Positions 29,200 to 40,500 of a DNA stretch of 64,000 nt are shown here, in pieces. This DNA is from Thermococcus litoralis DSM 5473 (GTDB lineage: Archaea; Methanobacteriota_B; Thermococci; Thermococcales; Thermococcaceae). Made by a program: the position numbers and the translations under genes. Numbering within the stretch: the first letter of the stretch is position 1; every line of letters begins with the position of its first letter. The stretch is from contig NC_022084.1 in the NCBI RefSeq assembly GCF_000246985.2, positions 748,658-812,657 of the forward strand. The letters are read 5' to 3'. Under the pieces are notes generated by a model, which saw only the letters and a program-made list of their open reading frames with translations, was not told the origin of the DNA and did no database searches.

Positions 29200-29549
29200 T
29201 CCTTGAACCCCCTGATATTAACCCATATTTGAGCACCTTTGGGCATTATAACCTCCAAAGGCTTGTCAAATTTTACTGGGTTTTTGAAAACCCACGCATA
29301 GAGCTTCTTGCCATTTGAGTATTCCTTCAAGAACTCATATTCTGCTAAATGCTTTTCTTTATGCGCTTTTAATTCCTCAGGTGTGAAAGGTCCCAGAACG
29401 TCCACAAGTTCAGCTTTTCCTATTGCAAAGCCCTTGTTTATGATGTAGACTTCTCCCCTAATCTTGGTAGAGCTCTTCCTAATCTCCCATATCTTCTTTC
29501 CTTCCACAATCCAAGAAGCAAATGGCTCTTTGACTATTAATCCTCTCAT
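29196..29549 (-). CDS. ASCH-domain protein
   Basis: A 117-residue protein matching the ASCH fold, a PUA-like beta-barrel that binds RNA or modified nucleosides. The N-terminal pattern IVKEPFASWIVEGKKIWEIRK, with GEVYIINKGFAIGKAELVDV following, is typical of the family. Some ASCH proteins are ribonucleases or amidohydrolases acting on N4-acetylcytidine; which applies here is unknown. It is the first gene of a three-gene operon with DUF1614 and prs. The upstream region is shared with the divergent hydrolase gene. Confidence 0.85.
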   Translation of the reverse strand: MRGLIVKEPFASWIVEGKKIWEIRKSSTKIRGEVYIINKGFAIGKAELVDVLGPFTPEELKAHKEKHLAEYEFLKEYSNGKKLYAWVFKNPVKFDKPLEVIMPKGAQIWVNIRGFKE

Positions 29550-29650
29550 ATGCCTTCAAATCGAAATAATGATAATTCCTTTATAAAACCAACGTTTGAT
29601 GGGAAAGATTTAAGTGGAGTTTCAATCTATTATTCTCGGAGGCTACGCCT

Positions 29651-30289
29651 ATGAAGATTATCTGGTATGGTCATGCGTGTTTTTGGATTGAAATAAATGG
29701 CGTGAAAATTCTGATAGACCCCTACGAATATGTCAATGACGATGCCATAGATGGCATCGATTACATACTGGTTACCCATGAACACATAGACCACTACGGC
29801 AAAACACCCCTTCTGGCGAGACTTAGAGATGCAACTGTAATAGGGCCTAAACCCGTGTATCTAATGGCAATAAGCGATGGAATAACCAAAGTCATGGAGA
29901 TAGAAGGAGGACAGGAAATAGAACTTGAAAACGGGGTTAAAGTAAAGGCGATATTTATGGAGCACCCCTCAAGCCAGTATCCGGTAGGGTACATTATATC
30001 CAATGAGCAGAAGACACTCTTTCATCCTGGAGATACATATTACAGCCCGATTTTCAAAAATTTCCGGGGCAAAATAGATGTCCTCTTCGTCCCAATAAGC
30101 GGAAGGTCAACTGCGAACCCGAGGGAAGCAGCAAACATAATTGAAGTGATCCGACCAAAAATAGTAATACCAATGCACTATGGCGTCTACAGTGAAGGAA
30201 ACGTGGAAGAGCTAATTAAAGAGCTCAGAGAGAGGAGGATATGGGTTCTGGTAAAAGTTCCAGAAGTTGGAAAGCCCTTTGAAGTATAG
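29651..30289 (+). CDS. UPF0173 metallo-beta-lactamase-fold hydrolase
   Basis: A 212-residue MBL-fold protein of the UlaG-like UPF0173 family. Metal-binding motifs are [10 protein letters not shown] at the N-terminus, THEHIDHYG (HxHxDH), HPGDTYY and the late MHYGVY histidine. The natural substrate is unknown; family members are cytosolic metal-dependent hydrolases. ATG 29651 has GGAGG seven bases upstream. The gene lies 11 nt before radB and is probably co-transcribed with it. Confidence 0.9.
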   Translation: MKIIWYGHACFWIEINGVKILIDPYEYVNDDAIDGIDYILVTHEHIDHYGKTPLLARLRDATVIGPKPVYLMAISDGITKVMEIEGGQEIELENGVKVKAIFMEHPSSQYPVGYIISNEQKTLFHPGDTYYSPIFKNFRGKIDVLFVPISGRSTANPREAANIIEVIRPKIVIPMHYGVYSEGNVEELIKELRERRIWVLVKVPEVGKPFEV

Positions 30290-30300
30290 CGGTGTGGATA

Positions 30301-31002
30301 ATGCTAACCACCGGCAGTAAGAGCTTAGATGAATTACTAGGTGGAGGAATAGGTAGGGGGGTATTAACTCAAATATACGGTGCATTTGCTACCGGAAAGA
30401 CCACTCTAGCAATGCAGGTGGGCCTTTTAAATGATGGAAAAGTGGCTTATATAGATACCGAGGGGGGATTCTCCCCCGAGAGATTGGCCACAATGGCTGA
30501 AACCAGAGGACTTGACAAAGAAAAAATCCTCCAGAAGTTTCTCGTTTTTGAACCGTTTGATTTCAAAGAGCAGAAAAAAACTATCTCAGGCCTTAAAAAG
30601 ATCGTAAATGAAAAATTCTCACTGATTGTTGTGGATTCAATAACCAACCACTATAGAATAGAGGAAAACAAAAGTGCAGTTACCGCTGACCTCGGAAAGC
30701 AACTTCAGACTCTGCTTTGGCTTGCAAGAAAATACAATCTGGGGGTTATTGTTGTAAATCAGGTCTACTTCGACTCAAAGCACAATCTCTTAAAGCCGAT
30801 AGCAGAGCATACCTTGGGATATAAGTGTAAGGACATCCTCAGATTAGAAAAGCTAAGGGATGGCTTCAGAATTGCAGTTTTAGAGAGACATAGGTTCAAA
30901 CCAGAGGGAGGCATTGTTTACTTTAAAATAACGGATAAAGGAATAGAAGATGTGGAAAAAACTAAATCTTTTCAAAAAGCTCCTGAGTCAATCTTACTAT
31001 AG
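30301..31002 (+). CDS. radB: DNA repair and recombination protein RadB
   Basis: A RecA/RadA paralogue of 233 residues found only in euryarchaea, thought to modulate RadA-driven strand exchange. The Walker A motif is GAFATGKTT and the Walker B region is [10 protein letters not shown]. The N-terminal helix-hairpin-helix domain of RadA is absent, as expected for RadB. ATG 30301 lies three codons after GTG 30292, and the GGTG before it favours ATG. The end overlaps the convergent FAU-1 gene by 41 nt. Confidence 0.95.
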   Translation: MLTTGSKSLDELLGGGIGRGVLTQIYGAFATGKTTLAMQVGLLNDGKVAYIDTEGGFSPERLATMAETRGLDKEKILQKFLVFEPFDFKEQKKTISGLKKIVNEKFSLIVVDSITNHYRIEENKSAVTADLGKQLQTLLWLARKYNLGVIVVNQVYFDSKHNLLKPIAEHTLGYKCKDILRLEKLRDGFRIAVLERHRFKPEGGIVYFKITDKGIEDVEKTKSFQKAPESILL

Positions 31003-32377
31003 CCTTGTACAGCTTCTCACTTATAACCCCATCTTCGTAGTGCCTCTTGAGTTCTTCTTTGTCTACAATCTCCTTCTTCCCGTCAGGCCACTTCACGATA
31101 TCAACTTCTAAGTCAACGTACCTTGCTTTGTCCGGGTATATCTCAACCGGGGTGCAGATGTTGTAGTATTCTCCCTTTAGGTTGCCATCTCTATCATAAT
31201 AGCTATGCTTAAACCACCATTTTCCTTCTTCAATCTCAGTTATTGCATAATCCCCAGCTTCTATTGGTAAGTCCAAGCCATCATAGAATCTACCGGGTTT
31301 TAGATTCCTTCTTACCTTCAGCTTCAGGGGATTTAGAGAAACCTCAACCACTTCCCCTGGGCCTATCTTGATTACTTGACCGTCTGGCTTAACGTGCTCA
31401 AACCTGAAAAGCCATCCCTGCTTTGGCCCCTTATTGTTAATCAATGCCTCCAAAAAGCCCTCACTAACCTTTTTTCTCTGAGAGGGAATCTTGCTTAGAA
31501 TTCCCTCTCCAATTTCAACTGCAAACCCAAACTCGGGATCGTATGCCTTAAACTTGTGATGGCCCTCTATCGTAGGAACTACCGTATTTCTTATGTCGTC
31601 AAGCTTTGCCTTTGCCGCACCGCCAAATTCAACCTCGTAGATGTCTCTACCCTCAACTATTTGGGCAGGAGCAGAGTATTTTTCAGCCTCTTTCAGCTTT
31701 TCAGCGATCTTTGAAAGCTTTATTAGCTCATCCCGTAGGAGATTCCAATCTTTATACGCAGCTGCCGTTCTCCACAAAACCCCCCATTCTCCAAGATCGA
31801 CACTCAATCCAAGTATTCTAAGCCTTTCTCTCTCTGATTGATCCCTAATCTTCCTCGATATTTTCACATGTCTCTGGGTTCCAACGGGTTTTGGAATAAG
31901 CACTGCATAGTCACCGGGTATAGTGAGTAAGACACTCAAATGAGGAAGGAGGTTGTTTTTCTTGACCTGAACAAGCACCTCGTCCCCTTCAACAGCATCT
32001 GGAAACTCTTCTATTAGCAAAGTTCCAATTGCATTCCCTATGTCCACATACACGTATCTTTCGTCCTTTTTGATAACGATCCCTTTATATATGCCATAAA
32101 GCTGGTAGGGCATTTTTCTAAAGAAAACGTCTAAAAACTTCTCTTCAAAAACCTTCTTAACTTCTTCAACTTTTTCTCCAACCAGCACCACACCATGGGA
32201 GTCTTTTTTGTCTTGAATATCCACATCGAACTCATCGTAGACCTTTTCAATGCCCAGTCTTTCAGCGATCTTCTGGCTCGGCTGGCTTATCTTAAAGCCC
32301 TCGTCGAGGAGCAATTTTGTCAAAGCCGTGCTGTATATCCCTCTAATCCTCACCGAAACCTCTGAGTTTGTAGACAT
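30962..32377 (-). CDS. RNA-binding protein FAU-1 (AU-1/RNase E/G-like with DUF402)
   Basis: A 471-residue protein with an N-terminal S1-like RNA-binding region ([42 protein letters not shown]), a central RNase E/G-like segment ([15 protein letters not shown]) and a C-terminal DUF402 domain ([13 protein letters not shown] to the [10 protein letters not shown] segment). FAU-1 of Pyrococcus binds AU-rich RNA and has been implicated in 5S rRNA maturation; the role here is by family. ATG 32377 follows GAGGTGGTGAAT. The start overlaps the end of the upstream gene by 35 nt. Confidence 0.93.
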   Translation of the reverse strand: MSTNSEVSVRIRGIYSTALTKLLLDEGFKISQPSQKIAERLGIEKVYDEFDVDIQDKKDSHGVVLVGEKVEEVKKVFEEKFLDVFFRKMPYQLYGIYKGIVIKKDERYVYVDIGNAIGTLLIEEFPDAVEGDEVLVQVKKNNLLPHLSVLLTIPGDYAVLIPKPVGTQRHVKISRKIRDQSERERLRILGLSVDLGEWGVLWRTAAAYKDWNLLRDELIKLSKIAEKLKEAEKYSAPAQIVEGRDIYEVEFGGAAKAKLDDIRNTVVPTIEGHHKFKAYDPEFGFAVEIGEGILSKIPSQRKKVSEGFLEALINNKGPKQGWLFRFEHVKPDGQVIKIGPGEVVEVSLNPLKLKVRRNLKPGRFYDGLDLPIEAGDYAITEIEEGKWWFKHSYYDRDGNLKGEYYNICTPVEIYPDKARYVDLEVDIVKWPDGKKEIVDKEELKRHYEDGVISEKLYKAIVRLTQELFEKI

Positions 32378-33107
32378 ATTCACCACCTCTTTCCCGTTTT
32401 TCCACAACACCAATGAGCGTTAAGCCTTCAAGGATTTTAGCAGCATGTTCTCTCTCAACTCCGCTGTTCTTTTCTACGTTTCTCACCTCAACCCACAGTA
32501 ATCCTTTTGAATGCCAGTCTCTCAAGGCTTCTTCAACTTTATGAACCCATGAGGGGTTGGTGTAGAGGTAGTAGATGAATGAGATTAAGAGCTCAAGTTT
32601 CTCATCCAAATTTTCTATCTTTTTTATTTTGTCAACAATATTGGCCGGTGGTAGTTTCCTCTCCTCACTTATAAATATAAGCCCCTCAAGTTCCCCAGTT
32701 AGCTTTTGAATTGTTTGGGTGATTGAGTAATCATATACCCTATAATACTGCAACAACCTCTGGAGGGATGCATTTATTTTGGCTTTTTCAGTGAAGCTCA
32801 TTTTCGGATTCTCAACTAAAAGAAGGAGTTCCTCTAATCGAAATTTCATTTGATGTTCGTTTTTTTGAAGCTCTTTTGCAAGCCGCTCAAAGTCTCCCCC
32901 AAGAAGAGAAGATGCCTTCCCTATTTGAGACGCTATATCAAATTTTCTCTCAATGATGCCATAAAGCTCGGACAGCAGGTCTTTTAACTCTTCAAACTCC
33001 CATGATGATGAAAGGGAGTATACACGAAGAAAGCCCTTTTGGAACTCTTTGTGGAGAACCTCAGCCTCTTTAACAAGTTCACGAATTTTATTTGTGTCCA
33101 CCTTCAT
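32343..33107 (-). CDS. Hypothetical helical protein with C-terminal winged helix
   Basis: A 254-residue protein I do not recognise. The N-terminal about 170 residues are predicted helical with heptad-like Leu spacing. The last about 60 residues read like a winged helix ([32 protein letters not shown]), suggesting DNA or protein binding. It has no signal peptide or membrane helix. The gene overlaps the start of FAU-1 by 35 nt, so the two are translationally coupled, and a role in RNA metabolism or its control is possible by context only. Confidence 0.8.
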   Translation of the reverse strand: MKVDTNKIRELVKEAEVLHKEFQKGFLRVYSLSSSWEFEELKDLLSELYGIIERKFDIASQIGKASSLLGGDFERLAKELQKNEHQMKFRLEELLLLVENPKMSFTEKAKINASLQRLLQYYRVYDYSITQTIQKLTGELEGLIFISEERKLPPANIVDKIKKIENLDEKLELLISFIYYLYTNPSWVHKVEEALRDWHSKGLLWVEVRNVEKNSGVEREHAAKILEGLTLIGVVEKRERGGEYVYKLRGFGED

Positions 33108-33226
33108 CCCCTACATTAATACTCCCTCATTGTTCTTTTACTTTTCGCAGCTTTTGTGGTTAACATAATTGTTTACCCAAAATCTTTTTTTAAAGCAATG
33201 ATGTTTTAAGTAATAGAGGGGAGCGC

Positions 33227-34150
33227 ATGGTTTTAGTGGATCGCTTTGGAAGACCGGTGACAAATCTGAGAATTTCTCTCACAAATGAGTGCAACTTAAA
33301 CTGCTTCTACTGCCATAGAGAGGGGCAAACCCTCAGCTTCCAAGAGATGAAACCAGAAGAAATAGAAAGAATAGTCAGAATAGCGTCCCAGCTTGGCATA
33401 AAAAAGGTCAAGCTAACCGGAGGGGAACCGACTATTAGAAAAGATATCGTTGAGATAGTGAGGAGGATACGGCCTTACGTTGAAGACCTATCTATGACCA
33501 CCAACGGAACAACAATGAAGCTACTAGGGGGATCATTAAAAGAAGCTGGACTCGATAGAGTAAACATAAGTCTCGATACCCTTGACAGAAAAAAATATAA
33601 ATCTATTACAGGATTTGACGTGCTTCCTCAGGTTCTTGAAGGAATCGAGAAAGCCGTCAAGCTCTTCTATCCAGTTAAGCTTAACATGGTTGTCATGAAA
33701 GGTCTCAACGACGGGGAGATATGGGATATGATAAACTACGCTGCCCAGAAAAACGCCATTCTTCAGCTAATTGAAATCGAAGTCCCAAGGGAGATGGAGG
33801 ACTCATGGTTTTTCAAAAAGTACTTTTATTCGCTAAAACCTCTGGAAGAGAAATTTGAGGAGATCGTAGTGGATGTAAAGGAAAGACGAATGCACAGGAG
33901 AAAGAAATACTTTATTCCCACAGACTACGGTATCGCCGAGGTTGAAGTCGTTAGGTCAATGCACAACACAATATTCTGTGCAAACTGCACTAGGATAAGG
34001 CTCACTTCAACGGGCCATTTAAAGACCTGCCTCTTGAGAAGGGATGATCTCGTAGATATCCTAACTCCAATAAGGAACAACGCCTCCGACGAGGAGCTTA
34101 TTGAAATTTTTAAAAAGGCTATTCTCATGCGGGAGCCATATTGGAAATGA
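33227..34150 (+). CDS. moaA: GTP 3',8-cyclase MoaA (molybdopterin/tungstopterin synthesis)
   Basis: A radical-SAM enzyme of 307 residues that catalyses the first step of molybdopterin synthesis; in Thermococcales the cofactor carries tungsten. The radical SAM cluster motif is CNLNCFYC in [12 protein letters not shown]. The second, C-terminal cluster is represented by FCANC and a third Cys in LKTCLL. The GGEPTIRKD segment binds SAM. ATG 33227 has a GGGGAG site upstream. No other moa gene is adjacent. Confidence 0.93.
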   Translation: MVLVDRFGRPVTNLRISLTNECNLNCFYCHREGQTLSFQEMKPEEIERIVRIASQLGIKKVKLTGGEPTIRKDIVEIVRRIRPYVEDLSMTTNGTTMKLLGGSLKEAGLDRVNISLDTLDRKKYKSITGFDVLPQVLEGIEKAVKLFYPVKLNMVVMKGLNDGEIWDMINYAAQKNAILQLIEIEVPREMEDSWFFKKYFYSLKPLEEKFEEIVVDVKERRMHRRKKYFIPTDYGIAEVEVVRSMHNTIFCANCTRIRLTSTGHLKTCLLRRDDLVDILTPIRNNASDEELIEIFKKAILMREPYWK

Positions 34151-34154
34151 AAAG

Positions 34155-34164
34155 TATTTAAATA
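34155..34164 (+). promoter_or_regulatory. TATA box for the DUF835 gene at 34200
   Basis: TATTTAAATA lies about 45 nt before the start codon. A very similar element (44670-44678) precedes the second DUF835 gene. Confidence 0.55.
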
Positions 34165-34199
34165 ATGCCTTAGATTACACTAACCTAGAGGGTGAAGCA

Positions 34200-36042
<1,843 letters not shown>

Positions 36043-37503
36043 TCACTTCTTCAGGAAATCAAAGAGAGTTGCCTGTTTGCCTTTCTTCTCTTTCTTTTCC
36101 TCGGGCTTTTCTTCAGCTTCTTTTTCTTCCCTTATTTCTTCTTCAACTTCTTCAGCCTCTTCAACCTCTTCTTCCTCTGGCTCTTCTTTACTGATTTCTT
36201 CTTCATCGATAGCCTCAGCTTCAATTGTTTCAATTCTCACTTCAAGCTCCGTTTTCGTTTCCTTCAACTTTCTATGAATGGCCAGCATCTTCCCTTTGAT
36301 CTTTGCCGCCTTTTCTTTATCCTCAGTAAGGAACTCAATCTCCTTATCCCCTAAGTCAAGAAAAACTGCTATATGAGCCGCAACGTCTGGGTTGTTAATA
36401 AACATGGCTTTGAATATCTGCATCGTCTCAATTGCTTCAAGTTTGCTCATGTGCATTTCCTTCATTATCTTCTTCACTATAGAGTCCCTAATAGACCGCT
36501 CCTCCTTAGTATCCCTGAGCATTTTGAGAGTTTTTGGTGGGTAGAAGCGCAAGAAGCCTTTTTTCTTTACCCCTGAAACAGCGACTCCAGCAGTCATCAT
36601 GTCTACTGCATACTTCCACAAACCGTAGTTCCCCGTTCTTGTTGCCCTTCCAAGGTATATATCGGCTCTGCTTATGGCTTCATATGCCCTCGCAATGTCC
36701 TCTGGCTTGTAATACACATAGGGAATGTTTTCTTCAATCCAGAGAAGAACTTCGTCTGGGGTGTTGTCAAGGTTCATGAGGGCCATTTTTGCCCTTTTCG
36801 CATTATCTGTGGCAAATATCATGCCTAGAGCTTCAAAAATCGACTTCTCAACATCCCTATATGCCAGAACAAGCTCGGCATCTTCAACGCCGCCGCTTAC
36901 GATATTCTGGAGGTCATTTATTGCTGCCCTCAAGTCTCCCCTAGCCCTTTTTGCAATTTCCTGCAGGACTTCTTTAGGAACGAAAATACCCTCCGCTTTT
37001 ACAATCCTAAAGAGAGCCTTTAAAATATCCCTCTGGCTTAAACGCTTGTACTCCACTATTTCTGCTTTGTTTCTTATCTCCAATGGTACCTCCCAGTATC
37101 TGTTGGCGGACATTATTATGGGATTCCTCGCCTTGTCTATGAGCTTCGCTATCTCTCTTGCCCCTGAAGGCTCTATGTTATCCGCCTCATCAAGAAAGAT
37201 AAGTTTTCTCCTCCTTCCAAAAACATCCATTGTATATGCCGCATTGAGGTAGCGCTCTATTTTACCAAAAGTTCTGTCATCACTTGCGTTGAGCTCAATT
37301 ACCTCAAACTTATACTCGTTAGCCAGGGCATAAACTGTCGTAGTTTTCCCGCTACCAGGGGGACCGGCAAGGAGGAGAGCTTTTTTCTTGGGAGTTCCAT
37401 GAAACCAGCTTTCAATCCATGCTTTAACCTTCTCCAACGCTTTCTCTTGATTTACTATCTCCACGAGCCTTCTTGGCCTATACTTTTCAACCCATGGCAG
37501 CAT
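36043..37503 (-). CDS. rfcL: Replication factor C large subunit
   Basis: A 486-residue clamp-loader subunit that with RFC-S loads PCNA at primer ends. Walker A is GPPGSGKT (47-54), Walker B is LDEAD (104-108) and the arginine-sensor and lid domains follow. A long Glu/Lys-rich linker leads to a C-terminal PCNA-interacting (PIP) box QATLFDFL. The start is ATG 37503 with GGTGA upstream. It lies 10 nt after rfcS and is in one operon with it. No intein is present in this subunit. Confidence 0.97.
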   Translation of the reverse strand: MLPWVEKYRPRRLVEIVNQEKALEKVKAWIESWFHGTPKKKALLLAGPPGSGKTTTVYALANEYKFEVIELNASDDRTFGKIERYLNAAYTMDVFGRRRKLIFLDEADNIEPSGAREIAKLIDKARNPIIMSANRYWEVPLEIRNKAEIVEYKRLSQRDILKALFRIVKAEGIFVPKEVLQEIAKRARGDLRAAINDLQNIVSGGVEDAELVLAYRDVEKSIFEALGMIFATDNAKRAKMALMNLDNTPDEVLLWIEENIPYVYYKPEDIARAYEAISRADIYLGRATRTGNYGLWKYAVDMMTAGVAVSGVKKKGFLRFYPPKTLKMLRDTKEERSIRDSIVKKIMKEMHMSKLEAIETMQIFKAMFINNPDVAAHIAVFLDLGDKEIEFLTEDKEKAAKIKGKMLAIHRKLKETKTELEVRIETIEAEAIDEEEISKEEPEEEEVEEAEEVEEEIREEKEAEEKPEEKKEKKGKQATLFDFLKK

Positions 37504-37513
37504 TTGGGCTCAC

Positions 37514-40500
37514 CTAATCCTTGCCAAGCAGTGTGAACTGAGCCAAGAGAGCTTCAAGCTGAATCATTTCATTTGCTCCCTCAACAAGCCTGAAGTTGTA
37601 CTCTCCTATTTTATCAGCCAAGGCAACCTTCTTCGGCTCACTTATTGGAAGATTGAACACCTCTTTGTGCATCTGAATCAAAACGTCTTCTCCGCTTAAA
37701 CCTTGCTTTAGGAGTATCTCCCTAAGCTTGTCCCTAGCTTTAAGGAAATTGCCCTCTAAAGCTAAAAGCATCATTTCCCTAACGTCTTCTGGTCTGGCCC
37801 TGCTTGCAACCAAAAATACGTTTTCATCAGTTATTTTGACATCTAGGGCAGCTGCAGCCTGGAGAACGTTTATTGCCCTCCTTAAGTCACCTTCAGCCAC
37901 GTAGAGTATCGCTTGAAGACCCTCCTCGGTTAGCTCGAGCCCTTCGTTTTCAGCTATGTATTTTAGCCTCTTTGCAATATCTTCATCTTTTAACGGTCTA
38001 AAGCGGAAAATCGCACATCTTGATTGAATGGGTTCTATGATTTTGGATGAATAGTTGCAGTTGTGGCTTACAAGGCCGTTTGATATGAAGCTGTGGTCAG
38101 AGGCACAGGTGACATCATAGACGTCCAGGTAGCCAAGTTCTTCCTTTTTAATGACCTTTTCTACAACATAGTCTCCGGTAACGCGTTCCCTCCTGAAGTC
38201 CTCGAAAGTCATGAAATCCCTCGTTAAACCGATTGGAACTCCATTTAGCCTATTGACGACAAAGTCCCTCTTAACTCCAAGCAACTTGGCAGCCTGTGTC
38301 GGATTGGTTTTTGCGGCAAGCTCCACAGCCTTTTCCGCAATCTGCGGAAGGATTATCTCCTTGTAGGTCAGCTTCATCCTCAAGTACTCTCCAACCAGCC
38401 TGGCATATTTGTCTTTAACGTAAGCGTAGCCGACTCTCGTTAAAAACTTCAGGTAGTTGGATTCGTTAGGAGTAACAACAAGTCTCACAATGAACCCATC
38501 CCCAATCGGACTTACTATCACCTTTGAGTCCACCTCAAACTCTCTAAGGAGCTCGGCAAGGTCGTTGAAGAACTCGGTCGTCTCTTCGAGGCTCTCACTG
38601 CTCGTGCGCATTTCAAGCTTTATTCCATTGAAGTTGTACTTTTCGGAGTATGGCTTGGTTCCATCGGCAGCGAAGAGACCTCTAAGGAACTCCCTCTTGA
38701 CGAAAAGGTTGCCCTTCCTTATCCACTCCGGAACGCGGTAACCTTTCTTCGTCTTGTTTCCTGCCTCAACGCCCCAGAAGCGCATGAGGGCGTGGAGGGC
38801 CCTGTTGTCAACGTAGAGCATGTGTATCTTGCCTTTTACCTTTCTCCCGCCTATCTCCGACGAAGACTCGCGCTCTATTATCTCCGAAGGCTTCAGGCCG
38901 AGCCTTCTGAGATCCTCCGCCAGTGCCTCAAGCTCTTCCCTTGAGGAGTTGAACCAGACCCTTGTACCTCCCTTGGCGAGATGTCCATCGCCAAGTAGGA
39001 AGCCGAGAACCCTCGCGAGAATTCCGGCTCTTTCGTCGTCATATCTTACCAGCCATCTCTTCTTGAGCTCACGAAGTAAGTTATAAGCCGGACCATCGAG
39101 TTCGCCGGCAAGGAGCCTCTTCACGGCTGTGTAGCTTATCTTTATCCCTAACTCTTTCTCAAGGATCCTCTTGACATCGGCAGTATTCCTCAGAGGAACT
39201 CCATCGCGGAGCTTTCTTACGAACTGCCTCTTACCTTCCATTCTCCTTTCAACATAGCCCTTCTCCTCCAAATTCTTAAGGAGCTGATTCAGCCTCGCTC
39301 TCGAGAGCCCGACCTTTTTTTGGATCTCCTCCCGAGATGTCCACTCGGTTGAAATCTCCTGGAGGATTTCAGCTTCTCTTTCCGTTAAGCCCTTCTCCAT
39401 CTCCGCCTTCAGTTCAAGCGCTCTCGCAAGGATTTTCTCTTTATCCTTGGTTGTCAGCTCGCGGAAATTCCTGGCCTCTCCAAGGGGCTTTCTTCCCCTC
39501 TCAAGCTCTAGCTTGTTGGCGAACTCATAGAAATCCCTGAGGTCAACAATCGGCTCTGGATTGACCTCGTAGGGAGTACCTTCCAGAGTAGGTTTCACGA
39601 GAACTTCACTCCCCTCCTTAAGGTCATATGTCTGAACCCAGCCTGCAGGAGTTAAAAACATATGGTCGCCCGTTGCCTCTATTACTCTTCCGCTTTCGAG
39701 AGTCAACCTGAAGACCGGGTGACCGATTATCTTAGAGTTGAAAGCAACCGCCGCTATCACTGTGTCCCTTCCATTTCTATTGGACACCTCTCTCACTAGG
39801 CCCCTTTCGTAAAACTTGAGAAAGTCCTTAATTTTTACTTCCCTCTCGTCTGGAGTGTATATCCTCGTGTCACCTGTGACACAGCTGAGAATGAAACGAA
39901 CGTTGCTAGAAAACATCTCCATAGTTCTCCTCAAGGCTTGTTGGGCATCTTGAGTTAAAGCGTCGGCCTCATCAAGGAAGATTATCTTAAAGCTCGCACC
40001 GCCTATCGGCTTTGTCCTTGCAAACTCCTTTACCTTCTCACGGATAACGTTTATACCTCTTTCATCAGAGTTGTGCAGGAGAACCGGTATCTCGCCCGCG
40101 AAGAAGGTCTCGTTGCCCGGTACACTGACGTCGTAGACGAAGTCGTTGTACTCAATGAGCTCTATCTTCCTTATCGCGAGGGCATGAAGATCCGTGTAGG
40201 CGAGCTTTCTGAGCGTTTCATAAATCTCCCTGCCTTCATCGTCCAGCTTTTCAACGTTGACCATGTCAAGAACATCTCTGAGAATTCCCTTCCCAACACG
40301 CTTCTTACCTTCGTAGAGCTGGTGTCTGAAATTGTAGCGCCAGTTGCCCTCAACGGCGTCCTCTATCCTAAGGAGCATCTTGATTATCGGTTCAGCCGGG
40401 AGAAGCTCAGCCTTAGCCCACTTCATTCCACCTTTCCAGATGAGCCTGGCTTCTCTCTCGAAGAGGCTCGCCTCTATTCCCGAAATTCTCGCCAGCCAGA

